This document shows, piece after piece, positions 44,575 through 54,998 of a stretch of 64,000 bases of DNA. A program made the position numbers and the translations under genes. The notes beneath the pieces were generated by a model. The model was not told where the DNA came from and searched no databases. It saw nothing but the letters and a program-made list of their open reading frames with translations. Every line of letters starts with the position of its first letter. The stretch's first letter is position 1. The DNA is from Paragorgia papillata (Eukaryota > Cnidaria > Anthozoa > Scleralcyonacea > Coralliidae): positions 6,487,001-6,551,000 of the forward strand of contig JAWNZC010000351.1 in NCBI GenBank assembly GCA_035771165.1, in the 5' to 3' direction.

Positions 44575-44960
44575 ATTGTTGGAATACTTCGGCTGGAAAT
44601 ATTTCTCGGCTGGAAATAATATTTCTCGGCTGGAAATATTTCTCGGCTGGAAATATATTTCGGTTGGAAATATTTCTCGGCTGGGAATATATTTCGGTTG
44701 GAAATATTTCTCGGCTGGAAATATATTTCGGCTGGAAATATTTCTCGGCTGGAAATATATTTCGGTTGGAAATATTTCTCGGCTGGAAATATATTTCGGC
44801 TGGAAATATATTTCGGCTGGAAATATTTCTCGGCTGGAAATATATTTCGGTTGGATATATTTCTCGACTGGAAATATTTCTCTGCTGGAATATATTTCGG
44901 CTGGAAATATTTCTCGGCTGGAAATATTTTTCGGCTGGAAATATTTTTCGGTTGGACATT
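44575..44960. repeat. Minisatellite of TTTCTCGGCTGGAAATA units
   Basis: Roughly 22 tandem 17-18 bp units with variants (TATTTCGGTTGG, TATTTCTCGGCTGG) lie inside the right TIR. The left TIR has only about four units in inverted orientation (42525-42600). Long frames on both strands through this array are artefacts. Confidence 0.9.
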
Positions 44961-45057
44961 TATCTGTACTGTAAATACGTATATTGTGCTTTTGGAATAT
45001 AAATCTTCTATGTCTTCGTTTATTTCCGTGTTGCCCTTGTGGGCCACCGTAGTTTTG

Positions 45058-46439
45058 AGGTACAAAAAGTTAAAAACTTGTAAGTCGCACATCAAGCTTG
45101 CAAACGTTGTAAAACACAAGAATCGTTGCATTAAATAATAATATCACAAGATATAAACAATTCAGAAGTATATCATACATTGCATTAAATAATGTCACAC
45201 AAGACAGACAATGCTTCAAAATATAACACACAATACCGTGCTACGTGTACAGGCAGCATGTCAAGTCAAATCTAATGAGCCCACAATTTCTACAGAGTAA
45301 GATCCATTGGAAGTTTGTATACTTTATGTAAGATTTGGTATAGTGGATTGGGCATGTGATTTGGCCAAAATTAATCATATGACTTAACTATATGACTTAA
45401 TCACATCACACAAACGTATTGTTAGGTATATAGAAGTTCATTACCATGCATAGTGTATCAATACCTTCTTAACATGTGTGAAATACATTGCTTTTCACTT
45501 GTCCAATCGCCTTACCTTACCAACATCCAATTTTCCTATGCGTGTTTTGAGGTACATGATGTAGTGCTAGTTTTGTAGTGCACGAGATATAAACCTTCAA
45601 TATAAGTTTGCAGTTTCTGCCGCGTCAATGCGACAATTTAGTGCATTGAAAAGCTGAAAAGAACTTAGGATGCCAGGAATAACTATATTTGAAATATGGC
45701 TGAAAATGTCCATGTATGTTTTGAGGTACAAATTACAACGATATGGGAAACTAAAACAGCATTCAGAAGTACGATAACTTATCTTACCATATTTTTACTT
45801 CCTGGGAAGAAATTGTACTTGTGGAAAGCATACAATAACACCAAAAAAATTAAAGAAAATTTCTTTCTTCAGATTTTATGCAAAAAGTAAATTTCGTTTA
45901 TGTTTTGAGGTACATATACCTGTAAACCCGGCGAGAACAAATAAAGGCATGACATTCAGGTTATCCTGAACTAAAAGTAAACAGGCACGGCGGAGCGCTT
46001 AGTATAAATTTAGGCTAATTTTCAGTAGCGGTGGTGCGTTTTATTAAAGCAGGGTGATTTTTATAGGAAATGTGAAATAAAACAAGGCAAAAGAATAGAA
46101 TTTGAACAACTTTTCAACTCCCCATAAAAAGGTACCGTCTTCGAACGGCACGCTGAATGGCAACTGATAACTAGTTCACCTTCGTATGAGGTTGATGGCA
46201 GCTTTTATAACGCTTAAACTTCCTTGATTTTCCTCAAATTCACTCTGTAAAAAATTCTCACTCTCCTGGTTTGAATGATAAGTTTTGCCCATGATAAGTT
46301 TTGCCCAGGGTAAGACAGCACGAATCATGGTTAACTAAACTTAAAACATGCAGTTAAAACTATAACGCACAACCAGTGACGTCACAAGCTATTTTCTTTC
46401 GGGTCCAGGGGCCATCATAATTTTGTTGTTACTTTTTTT
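45058..46439. other. Non-coding region with a dispersed TTTTGAGGTACA motif
   Basis: No gene recognised. The phrase GTTTTGAGGTAC recurs at about 45052, 45546, 45720 and 45902 and, inverted, at about 41676, bracketing the 2.6-kb element; this suggests an older repeat that served as its target. Short frames (e.g. 45696-45890) have no recognisable features. Confidence 0.4.
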
Positions 46440-46630
46440 CTCGACTAAATTTCAGATTGCCAGTTCTTCCTACATTGTCTTTTTTTGTTGTTTTGACTAA
46501 ATTTCACACTGTCATTTTTTTTTTTTGCGTTGTCATTTTTTTTGTTTTGACTAAATTTCACACTGTCATTTTTTTTGCGTTGGCATTTTTTGCTTTGACT
46601 AAATTTCTCACATCATCATTTTTTTGCTGT
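46440..46630. repeat. Tandem repeat with TTTGACTAAATTTCACACTGTCA units
   Basis: About five diverged units of 35-50 bp combine T/G-rich stretches with GACTAAATTTC and CACTGTCATTTT. Located just upstream of a possible first coding exon at 46687. Confidence 0.7.
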
Positions 46631-46686
46631 GCGTGGTCACTGGTAAATCGAATACGTTTCTTAGTTGCGCTTACTAGAATAACAAC

Positions 46687-46929
46687 ATGCAGTCAGCTAT
46701 AGCTATTGGCTACGGAACTGAAAAGGTGAGTGCTTGGGCTCCTATTGTGTACGCTTGGTCTTGGAAGTTACAACTGCACGAAACCACAAAGAATATATTA
46801 GTCAGGACTATGTGATGATCTCGTATTTGCCTTCATTTATAGCACCCAGAAACGCTGCGACTTGCTGGTTTGACCCATTTTACAATTACATCCCCGTTTA
46901 CATGTTATTGACTATTTTCAGCTTTATGG
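46687..46929 (+). CDS. Possible 5' exons of a multi-pass membrane protein
   Basis: ATG at 46687 gives MQSAIAIGYGTEK followed by a donor (AAG/GTGAGT). A second open piece reads PRNAATCWFDPFYNYIPVYM and a strongly hydrophobic helix (LLTIFSFM) ending at a donor (ATG/GTAATA) near 46929; an acceptor-like TTTATAG precedes it. The phases of the two pieces do not join cleanly, so the exact exons are uncertain. Same strand and similar character as the membrane-protein exons further right, hence possibly the same gene. Confidence 0.3.
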
Positions 46930-48419
46930 TAATACTGATGTTCCTGTTATTATTTTTGCGCGTTTTACCATTAACCTGTCTTCCGGCATTCACAACCAAA
47001 CAACTCGATCGGATATAATTCGGATGGCAGAGTGACATAACAGAAAATTTTACGCAAAGGTATAACCTTCAGAATTTCCGTGAAATCACTCCCAAAACAG
47101 ATTTCAGAATTTTCCGGAGAGCACAGAGAAAGAGACCTCGAATACTTCATGGCATATCGTTATAAAGGTTTCATTGTAAAAAGGGGTCATTCAGGATCAT
47201 TTTAAGTCTAAGGGGATAAATCTAATTTAGTAAAAAACTCGATAAATTATAGATCTACGACGTCAACCTCAACGACGACGTCCTTTAGACAAAATAATTA
47301 TTTTTGCAAAACAAAGAGAATGAATTATTTTAGACCCAAGAGTAATTTCAACACCGTCCTCGTTCTTTATACAACGCCACTTAGAGCATTTTCACGTCTT
47401 CAGGACGACGTCAATGGCCAAAAGATGAGAACTGTAAGTTGCTTGAGATTGACTTCAATACGGACACTACAATCATTTTAGAAAAACTGGTGGCGTTTTG
47501 GAAGTCATTAAACTAGCTTCAAATATCAAATATAATAGTCAGTTAACCCTGACTTCTTTAAATTGTAAACCTTATCTTGCGTTTTAACCGCCGTCGTCGT
47601 CCTAGCATCTTAAAGTCCCTATTATAAGCGTCGGACCGAAATGAGTTAAAGAAGCTTTGAAAAAGTTTTGTCATCATTCCAACAACACCAGTACATCACA
47701 TTCATCACATCATTAAAAATTGACTGCAATTCATACTGAAAAAACTTACTGAATTTGTAAAAACTGTCTCTTCTTGAATGTTTCTCGCTCCTTTGTCGCT
47801 CTGTCATAACATTGGCTTATGGAATACTTGGTGTACAGTAGTTATTTTGGTTTCGGTGATTTGTTCATTCTATGTTTTGATTGGCTCAGAAGGTTTCTTT
47901 TGTCAACAAACTAGCCAATCTCGTACCCGGAGCCTTCGCCGGCACACAAACGAAGGCTTCGAAATTAATATTCTGTGATCGAGATCTTCGCAAATGGAAG
48001 GAACCGATGCTTTCTGAGTTGCACTGGATAAGTCATTACAGAAACTAAACAGAGAAGGTCTACAAATTAAAGATAAACTGTTATAGACATCATTAATTTT
48101 GATATAGTATGCTTTAATAAATTAATAGCTTGCAATTTGTGGAGTGTCAATCAAGTAATTTTACTTGGCTTGCCGATACGCGTGATACCAGACTGTATAT
48201 ACTTCTCAGCTTCTCAGTATAATTTTGCTTAGTATACGTTTATTGTCGGAGTTTTGTTAGTTACGATTTATACGAATTGCGATTGTTTTATGACAATAAA
48301 CAGTATTTAGAGTTGATTTAAGTCAGTTGTCAGTCCCAGAGCCTTTGTTTGCGTACTGGCGAAGGCTCTGGTACGATATTGCAAACTATAGCACAGTATT
48401 TACTAGCGCATTCGCAATA
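46930..48419. other. Non-coding region with a MITE remnant
   Basis: 47230-47625 shares sequence with the MITE at 54008-55313 (CCCAAGAGTAAT...CAACACCGTCCTCGTT, AAGACGACG, and the right end GTCGTCGTCCTAGC...TTAAAGTCCC), but its left terminus is not preserved. No gene seen in the rest. Confidence 0.45.
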
Positions 48420-49300
48420 GATAAAAAAGTACTTGAATTCTTAAAGGAGGGAAAGCACCTAAATTTTGCCAAGTAATGATTATTTTTATTCGAACGTGTA
48501 CTGTTAAACCGTTACATCAGACTAAAAGTTTTTTTTTGGAACTAGATTCGTGTACTACTAGATTCGTGTCGAAACCTAACTAGCAAATTTTCTGAATCTC
48601 AAACATTTGACCGTTAAAGTCTTTCATTTTGAACCCGGCGTTGACAGTTCATTTTGGTTGGGAGTTTCAGGATTATAATTAGAAACATATATATAACGCC
48701 GTTATAATTAATGAGGGAAAGTACATGGTTGGGAAAATTACTGCATGGTGAAATTCTTAAGAGAGGGAAAGTACCTATAAATTTTGCCAAGTAAGGATTA
48801 TTTTTAGCCTTTATATTCCGAACGTATACTGTGTAAACAGTTACATCAACTGGCATCGTATTATAGTATCTTAATTTTACCACTGCATGCTCTCTGTAGG
48901 AATCTAACCAATAAACTCTCTGAATCTCCAACATTTGACTTCCAAGACTTTCACTGTTTTGAACCCTTGAGATAGAGCTCATTTCCATGAGTTTTGGGAT
49001 TATAAATAGCAACTGTGTAAAACGTCGTTATAATTAATGAGGGAAAGTACATGGTTGCCGATGATGGGAAAAGTACTGCTTGAATTCTTAATGAAGGGAA
49101 AGTACCTAAATTTTGCCAATGATTCTTCGAACGTGTACATTGTTAAACAGTTATACATCAAACTAAAAGTTATTTTGTAACTGCATGGCTTCGTGTAGTA
49201 CAAGGCGCCCAGAAACGCAACCAATATTAAGTTTTCTTCAAAATACTGGGTTACACTTTGTGACAATCCAACGCAATAAACACCTGAATTTTAGTTATCA
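48420..49300. repeat. Three diverged tandem copies of a roughly 320-bp unit
   Basis: The phrase GGGAAAGTACCTAAATTTTGCC recurs at about 48447, 48765 and 49097, each followed by CGAACGTGTACTGTTAAAC-like and ACATCAAACTAAAAG-like sequence and ending in GGGAAAGTACATGGTTG. Spacing is 315-333 bp. Minus-strand frames over it are shadows. Confidence 0.7.
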
Positions 49301-49353
49301 TGATACAGTGAGTCAGCATTTCTTCACAGCACGCTTTTGTGTTTCTTTTCAAG

Positions 49354-49507
49354 CTATATATATACTTTGTGTTTTAATTTCAATTCCATACTCTTATGGC
49401 TTTATGTTTCTCTGCGTGAACACGTACTTTCTTCTTCTACTTAAGAAAGCGCTGTTTCTGCTGTGTTTACTATGTTCATCAACAGTCTGTTCGAGTGTAT
49501 TATATAG
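49354..49507 (+). CDS. Possible exon encoding membrane helices
   Basis: A strong polypyrimidine/acceptor (TGTTTCTTTTCAAG) precedes an open stretch AIYILCVLISIPYSYGFMFL plus a second hydrophobic run (LLLLKKALFLLCLLCSS), ending at a donor (ATATA/GTAAGA). It may belong to the multi-pass membrane protein gene of 51.7-53.8 kb. No family assignment. Confidence 0.3.
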
Positions 49508-49691
49508 TAAGATTGCGAAACTTTTTGTCTCGGGGAAGAACCGGCAGAAGCACTATAGTGGATTCACAAAGTCAAGTTCAGATTTGTCCTGATATTAATA
49601 TGGCGTATACCTTTATCGTTCGGCATGTCACTCGTCATCTTTGTCATTGTATCGGCCAGGTCGTATTCGACTGGAAAGGGTTTTCAGAACT

Positions 49692-50320
49692 AACATAACA
49701 TAAACAACTTTATTTAATGAGGGTAATAACACAGAACAGTTTGGTAGTAAACTGATAAACTTGTGGCCCTCTAATATGAAAACTTAATTAAAATATATAT
49801 TTACATGCAAAATTAAATGACAATTAATAAAATAAAATAAAAGAATAGAAAAAACATGACTAATAAAAGTTATATTAAGAGTTCAAAATTATCTAGGTTG
49901 GAATACTTTTCAAAGAAAAATTGTCTAAGGGCTATCTTAAAAGATTTTACTGATTCTTTTTGTCTAATTGCTATTGGAATGCTATTCCAAAGTTTAGTAC
50001 TTGTGACGGCAAATGTCTGACCCCCTTCTCTTTCACGTTTGTAAAAGGGGCACATTAAGTTAACGTTACTATATCGACTGTTTCTTGAATGAACATCAGA
50101 GTTCCGACAAAGAAGTCCTCGAATGTAGGTAGGAGAGGTTCCCTTCAATGTATTATAAATAAGAGTACATTTTTTTAGTTTTATTTCATCAAAAAACGGC
50201 AGCCAGTCTAGCTTTTTGAAAAGGACGACACTTCTTTCATGCAAACCAGATCCAAGTATAACTCTCGCGGCCCTTTTTTTGATTTTTAGCACCCTATGAA
50301 GGTTTACGGAGGAACATGAG
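49692..50320 (-). pseudogene. 5'-truncated LINE, C-terminal reverse transcriptase fragment
   Basis: The minus frame from about 50320 to 49870 reads the thumb/connection region found in CR1/L2-type LINEs: LKIKKRAARVILGSGLHERS, LFKKLDWLPFFDEIKLKKC, YIRGLL, TKLWNSIPIAIRQKESVKSFK. After the stop comes a 3' UTR with AATAAA and a TTATG-type terminal repeat near 49692. The catalytic part is missing. The long minus frame extending to 50472 goes past the LINE edge into unrelated sequence. Confidence 0.7.
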
Positions 50321-50399
50321 GACCAAATGAACTTGACTTCAAACCAAACGCTGTTGTTGAATTCAACGATTCCGAAAAAGAGTCTAAACAACAAAAAAT

Positions 50400-50944
50400 T
50401 TCCAGTAAGTGGTTCGGGTATGTGTAACCTTACTGTTGATCGCTCTGGGATGGCTTTCCTTGTGTTGTCCAAATTTCATCCGATTGGGACCACTTTAAAG
50501 AATGGAACTGATGAAACGTCGGAGTTGAATTTAACATTTCCAACGAACGATATCGTCGTAATGACGAATCATGCTCCGACAAATGGATCAGGTATGTGCA
50601 ACCTCACTTTTGATCGCTCTGCGGTTGCGATGTTTTCTCGATTGATTGAAGACGATCTCATTAATATTGTGGATCTTCGTCTCCATGTTGATTCTAAGAA
50701 CAAAACTCGATTGCTTTCCCAATGGAGGTTTTCTTGGACCAATAATATTGGTCGAGAAATTCTACTTGCACTTTCGATGTCAAAAGCCCGCGCAATAAAT
50801 CTTGAAGCCATTGGGCCGTTTTTAACAGTTGGGAGGAGAATTTTTGATATACCAGCTTATGAATATCCTACAGGATGTATCGCGTCTGAGAAAGATGAAT
50901 TTCGTTGCCACAAGTTTGCTGCAAAAGTTTTTTTCCAAATTTAA
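50400..50944 (+). CDS. Unassigned ORF with an internal duplication
   Basis: The frame contains two copies of a block (SGSGMCNLTVDRSGM and TNGSGMCNLTFDRSAV) about 180 bp apart, then a long hydrophilic part ending CHKFAAKVFFQI. The ATG used by the open frame (50327) lies in or beside the LINE fragment, so the true start is unknown. An opposite frame is also open over 80 residues, so strand is not certain. I do not recognise a family. Confidence 0.3.
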
Positions 50945-51324
50945 ATACTGAACACCAGGTGTGTTACGCTAATGAGAAGAAAATTAAAACGGGACATTTT
51001 ATTCGAAAGTATATATACTTTCGGTTTGACAAGCTCTTTTAAATATGCAAATTTCGTGACAGGCGAAAGATCAGCATTGTCAATCTCGGCGACGAACTTG
51101 TTCCAAAAGGATAACCAATTTGCACATTTCCCATCGAATTGTGTAATGGAAAGTTTTGGCAGTTTTGTTGACAAAGCTTTCTTCACCTGGTTCTGTTGGC
51201 CAGTTTCTAACGATTTCTGAAATCGTAGTTGTTGCTCCAATAGCTCACGTTCACGACTCATTTTCAGCTCATGTTTCGCTTTCTCGAATGCCATTTCTTG
51301 TTTGTCTGACACAGCTTTTTCCAA
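50941..51324 (-). pseudogene. BEL/Pao Gag fragment
   Basis: The minus frame has a charged coiled coil (KQEMAFEKAKHELKMSRERE) followed by LPKLSITQFDGKCANWLSFW and VTKFAYLKELVKPKV. This is the same arrangement as residues about 190-280 of the 30-36 kb BEL Gag, but diverged. It breaks off on both sides, with no LTR seen. An independent, older insertion. Confidence 0.7.
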
Positions 51325-51360
51325 TGCTCGATTTTCTCTTGCAACTTTGTCTTTCTTAAG

Positions 51361-51755
51361 AAGGTGTGTTATTGTGAAAGGTGTGTTTTTTATAAGATGT
51401 GTTAATCAAAAGGTGTGTTATTCTTAAGAAGGTGTGTTAGTGTAAAAGGTGTGTTTTTCGCAAAGGTGTGTTTTCGACCCAAGGTGTGTTAAAAATAACA
51501 CACCTTAGTTTTGACAAGGTGTGTTAGTCAAAAGTGTTATTAGAAGGTGTGTTACAAAACACACCCAGGTGTGTAAATCAGCACACCAAGGTGTGTAAAT
51601 TAACACACTTTGGTGTGTTTTTAACACACCATGGTGTGTTTTTTAACACACCATGGCGTGTTAAAAAAAATACACACCAAAACGTGTGTTAAAATAACAG
51701 ACCTTGGTGTGTTAATTTACACACCTTGGTGTGTTATTTAACACACCTTTTTTTA
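51361..51755. repeat. AAGGTGTGTTA satellite in both orientations
   Basis: About 25 copies of an 11-18 bp motif AGGTGTGTTA occur. They are in direct orientation in the first 130 bp and then alternate with the complement (TAACACACCTTGGTGTGTTA), making tandem palindromes. The array ends directly at a pyrimidine tract/acceptor (TTTTTTTAG) of the next exon. Confidence 0.9.
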
Positions 51756-52107
51756 GAGTGTAGTTGCTGCAAGAAGACTATCGGCGATGATTCCAAGGTA
51801 CCTGAATGTTACACGAACTCATCTCGGTTGACTGGCATACTTTATTATTATTTAAGTACATTTAGTTTTTTGATTCAGTGTGTTGTCTTTCCCATACTTA
51901 TTTTAAATTTATTGAAATATTCGGAAAAAGCTAAATATATTAAGGTAACAGAAAGTCTAATGTCACCTTCCTCTATAATTAGTAAGGTGTGTTGGGAAGG
52001 ATACGGACCTATAAAGTCTTTGGTCAGGGGAATAATTTTGACATGTATTATTCTTTACGTCACACTACATTTTGTACACAAGGAGTTGCTTCCTTATGCG
52101 TGCTTTA

Positions 52108-52472
52108 GGCCCCGTTCACACTATACCGGATAGGTTTTCGTGCCGGCACGAAAACCTATCCGGTATAGTGTGAACATGCAGACGGCATAATTATGTGCCG
52201 TTTCGTGCCGAATACGATATAACTCCGTGATCCAACCAATCACCACGCTCTATTCTATTAATATACTTCCGAAACGATTTTGATCTCCGTTCACACTGGA
52301 GCTGAAACGCCACAAAAAGCTATCCGATACAAGATGTACCTCTTTCGAGATCGGAGCGGCGCAACGGCACAGAAATTGTGCCGGAACAGGCGTTTTGTGT
52401 GTGAACAGAAGGCCTATCCGGTATGGTTTTCGTGCCGGCACAAAAGCTATCCGGTATAGTGTGAACGGGGCC
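52108..52472. mobile_element. 365-bp MITE, GGCCCCGTTCACACT family, copy 2
   Basis: Inverted, closely similar copy of 41773-42142, with the same perfect terminal repeats. It lies between two coding blocks of the membrane-protein gene, where the frame cannot be followed through it. Confidence 0.8.
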
Positions 52473-53219
52473 TAAGTCTTTATGTGGTACTTTTTAACTC
52501 TTTTTCTGGTGGTTTCATTTTTAAGTCGCTTGAAGATTTTCGATGTCAAATTATAAAGTGAGATATCAGAAGAACACACTGACTCTCGTTTGGGTTTGAC
52601 GCGTGTGTTTGAACTTCTCCTAGATTACGACTTGAAGGATTCCATTCGTTCAGGTTTTAATTACCAACGTGTAGTTAGCTTACTTACCGTGCCCCTCAAC
52701 ATCAAACTCTGGAAAAAGAAATTGCAATTTTTTTATAAATATTTCAAACATAGATCACCTTCTTCGAGATATGCAGTGTTAAAATTTGTTGGAAAAGGTA
52801 TTTTTCATGTTCTATTTTTGTTTTTTTGTTTTGTTTATGTTTCTTTTGTATTTTCGGTGCAGGTGTCTATAGCGGTACTTTGTACATTATTGTCTTGGAC
52901 ATTAATATCTGGATACCGTGGATTTCTTTTGTTTTATGAACTGAAAAAGTGGAATAGCCGCATAGCTACTATATTATACATGCTATATGTATTTTTTCTT
53001 ATCGTAGGTACAATTTTTTTTTCTTTATAGTCTTTCCATTTTGACATATATAGTTTTGTTTTCTTTTGTTGGAGTACTGCTTAATGTAGGCCACTTTATT
53101 CCTTACATCACATTTTTCTCAGTTCTATTTTTTTACTCTTGGACTTTTTGGAAGTTCTTCGAAGAAAAATATTTCAACTTAAAATTTCAAATGTACAAGG
53201 TTTGCAAAGAAAAATTTCA

Positions 53220-53797
53220 GCCTGATGACGAGGAGGAAAATGATGAGGAGAATGATGTTGGTGAGGAGAATGATGGTGATGAGGAGAATGATGGTGATGA
53301 GGAGAATGATGTTGATGAGGAGAATGATGGCCGGTGATGAGGAGAATGATGGTGGTGAGGAGAATGATGTTGGTGAGGAGAATGATGGTGATGAGGAGAA
53401 TGATGGTGGTGAGGAGAATGATGGTGGTGAGGAGAATGATGGTGGTGAGGAGAATGATGGTGATGAGGAGAATGATGGTGGTGAGGAGAATGATGGTGGT
53501 GAGGAAAATGATGGTGATGAGAATGATGGTAATGAGGAGAATGATGGTGATGAGGAGAATGATGGTGGTGAGGAGAATGATGGTGGTGAGGAGAATGATG
53601 GTGATGAGGAGAATGATGGTGGTGAGGAGAATGATGGTGGTGAGGAGTATGATGGTGATGAGGAGAATGATGGTGGTGAGGAGAATGATGGTGGTGAGGA
53701 GAATGATGGTGGTGAGGAGAATGATGGTGATGAGGAGAATGATGGTGGTGAGGAGAATGATGGTGATGAGGAGAATGATGGTGGTGAGGAGAATTAA
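53220..53797 (+). repeat. 18-bp coding repeat GATGGTGATGAGGAGAAT
   Basis: About 31 units of an 18-bp repeat encode (D-G-[DG]-E-E-N)n in the gene frame. Third-unit variation between GAT and GGT gives the D/G alternation. Other frames give RRMMV-type and, on the minus strand, HHHSPH-type peptides, which are shadows. Confidence 0.9.
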
Positions 53798-54017
53798 TTT
53801 TTATGTCATCTATATGAACGTTTCCCGCGTCAGACAGTAGACGTTTGCAAGATATTTCAAGAAAGATACTTTTCTCAAGGTAATGAAACTTAATGATATA
53901 CATGTAAACATCTTACATTTACATCTATAGACTTGCCACAAGTCGACCACTTTGTTGTTTTATTCAAGATAGCCAACAAACCGTCTAGATATCGTGTAGC
54001 TATATTAGGGACCTTAA

Positions 54018-54465
54018 AGTGCATATAAACCCTCCACAGTTTTTAGTTCCCTGTTTAGAGGGCGAAAAAACAGTTGTAAAGTTATTTTACCGTTTTTGAT
54101 TTGGTGGTTTTGTTTCCGAGATATATCTCTTTGAACATTGGCAAAAAGTCCTATTCGCTGGAAATTGCCGCAAATGCTATTTGGTCAATATTGAGACTGG
54201 TATCTACTGATGTGACGTCATTTCCTCATTAATTCCATTGTCAACGGAATTAATGAGGAAATGACGTCACATCAAGTAGTTCCAGTCCCAATGTTGACCA
54301 AATAGCATTTGCGGCAATTTCCAGCGAATAGGACTTTTTGCCAATGTTCAAAGAGATACATCTCAGAAACAAAACAACCAAATCAAAAACGGTAAAATAA
54401 CTTTACAATTGTTTTTTTCGCCCTCTAAACAGGGAACTAAAAACTGTGTAGGGTTTATATGCACT
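54018..54465. mobile_element. 448-bp palindrome with TTAA duplication (piggyBac/Kolobok-type)
   Basis: AGTGCATATAAACCC at the left and GGGTTTATATGCACT at the right, with arms of about 220 bp nearly perfectly complementary around a nine-base centre. TTAA occurs on both sides (54014-54017, 54466-54469). TTAA targets are used by piggyBac and Kolobok transposases; which one cannot be told from this copy. Confidence 0.85.
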
Positions 54466-54514
54466 TTAAGCAAGCACAAAGCGAACGTCACGACGACGAC
54501 CCAAGTACAATATA

Positions 54515-54676
54515 GAGCGTTTTCATCTGACGTCACGGCGGCCATATTGGTGTTCCAAAACAATGAAATGGCGGCCATATTGGTGTACGGCATGGGAATT
54601 AGCTCTTTCTTATTCAAATATTTCGTATTGTTTCACCACCCCAATGGGGCCACCGATCACGTGAGTGAAAACGCTC
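54515..54676. mobile_element. 162-bp TA-flanked MITE, copy 2
   Basis: Same length and almost the same sequence as 6009-6170, with TA on both sides. It abuts the next element, sharing the TA at 54677-54678. Confidence 0.85.
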
Positions 54677-54678
54677 TA

Positions 54679-54998
54679 CAGTGTGTATCAATAAAATTCG
54701 AACCCTTAGAAAATGAATTAGCATTCTTTTCAAACAACCTATTGTCGTAGTTTGAAAGCCCTAAAAGCGCTGCGTTATAAATTAATCAGCACATAAGTTA
54801 AACGAAGCGAAAAAGCTTTTAAATACTTTCACCATGCATACACTTCAAGTTATCTTAATTTCCCAGGTGTATAAGACCGTGTGTTTTACGCATCTGTGGG
54901 TTCAGCGAAGTGCTTAGGGCTTTCAAACTACTACAATAGGTTGTTTGAAAAGAATGCTAATTCATTTTCTAAGGTTCGAATTTTTTTGATACACACTG
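54679..54998. mobile_element. 320-bp foldback MITE (CAGTGTGTATCA, TA duplication)
   Basis: The ends CAGTGTGTATCAATAAAATTCG and CGAATTTTTTTGATACACACTG are inverted; flanking TA at 54677-54678 and 54999-55000. Arms contain AGAAAATGAATTAGCATTCT and its complement. A truncated relative is at 22407. Tc1/mariner-type mobilisation is likely. Confidence 0.8.

Larger units (their letters stand above)
42425..45051. mobile_element. 2.6-kb TIR transposon with 6-bp TSD and two convergent genes
   Basis: The termini TACGGTGGCCCACAAGGGCA and TGCCCTTGTGGGCCACCGTA are inverted repeats continuing for about 200 bp. GTTTTG is duplicated at 42419-42424 and 45052-45057. The inner TIR includes a TTTCTCGGCTGGAAATA minisatellite, short at the left and expanded at the right. 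The left half carries a zinc-ribbon/HECT-like gene (+), the right half a double-zinc-ribbon gene (-); both stop at what look like splice donors near 44025 and 44205. This suggests an internal-deletion derivative of a larger autonomous element. Six-base duplications are unusual among animal cut-and-paste families, so I leave the superfamily open. Confidence 0.8.
51757..53797 (+). pseudogene. Multi-pass membrane protein gene interrupted by a MITE
   Basis: The first exon (51757-52105) begins after TTTTTTTAG: CSCCKKTIGDDSKVPECYTN, then membrane helices (LSTFSFLIQCVVFPILIL; GIILTCIILYVTLHFV). The MITE 52108-52472 follows, after which SLYVVLFNSFSGGF continues. One-base shifts are needed near 52560 and in a T run near 53022. 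The main block has FELLLDYDLKDSIRSG, four or more hydrophobic helices (VSIAVLCTLLSWTLISGY; ILYMLYVFFLIVGTIFF; IVLFSFVGVLLNVGHFIPYI) and WTFWKFFEEKYFNLK. It ends in an acidic tail made of EENDGD/EENDGG units (53220-53797; a four-base irregularity at 53333 shifts the frame). It resembles an uncharacterised cnidarian membrane protein family I recall; no function can be assigned. Disrupted, or badly assembled. Confidence 0.45.

Noticed and set aside
44535..45131. 198-residue minus and 164-residue plus frames over the 17-bp minisatellite; also considered as a CRISPR-like array
   Set aside because: Tandem TIR minisatellite without spacers, in a eukaryotic transposon.
53217..53903. HHHSPH-repeat protein on the minus strand
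   Set aside because: Reverse complement of the acidic coding repeat; the plus-strand frame continues a membrane-protein exon and is the better explanation.
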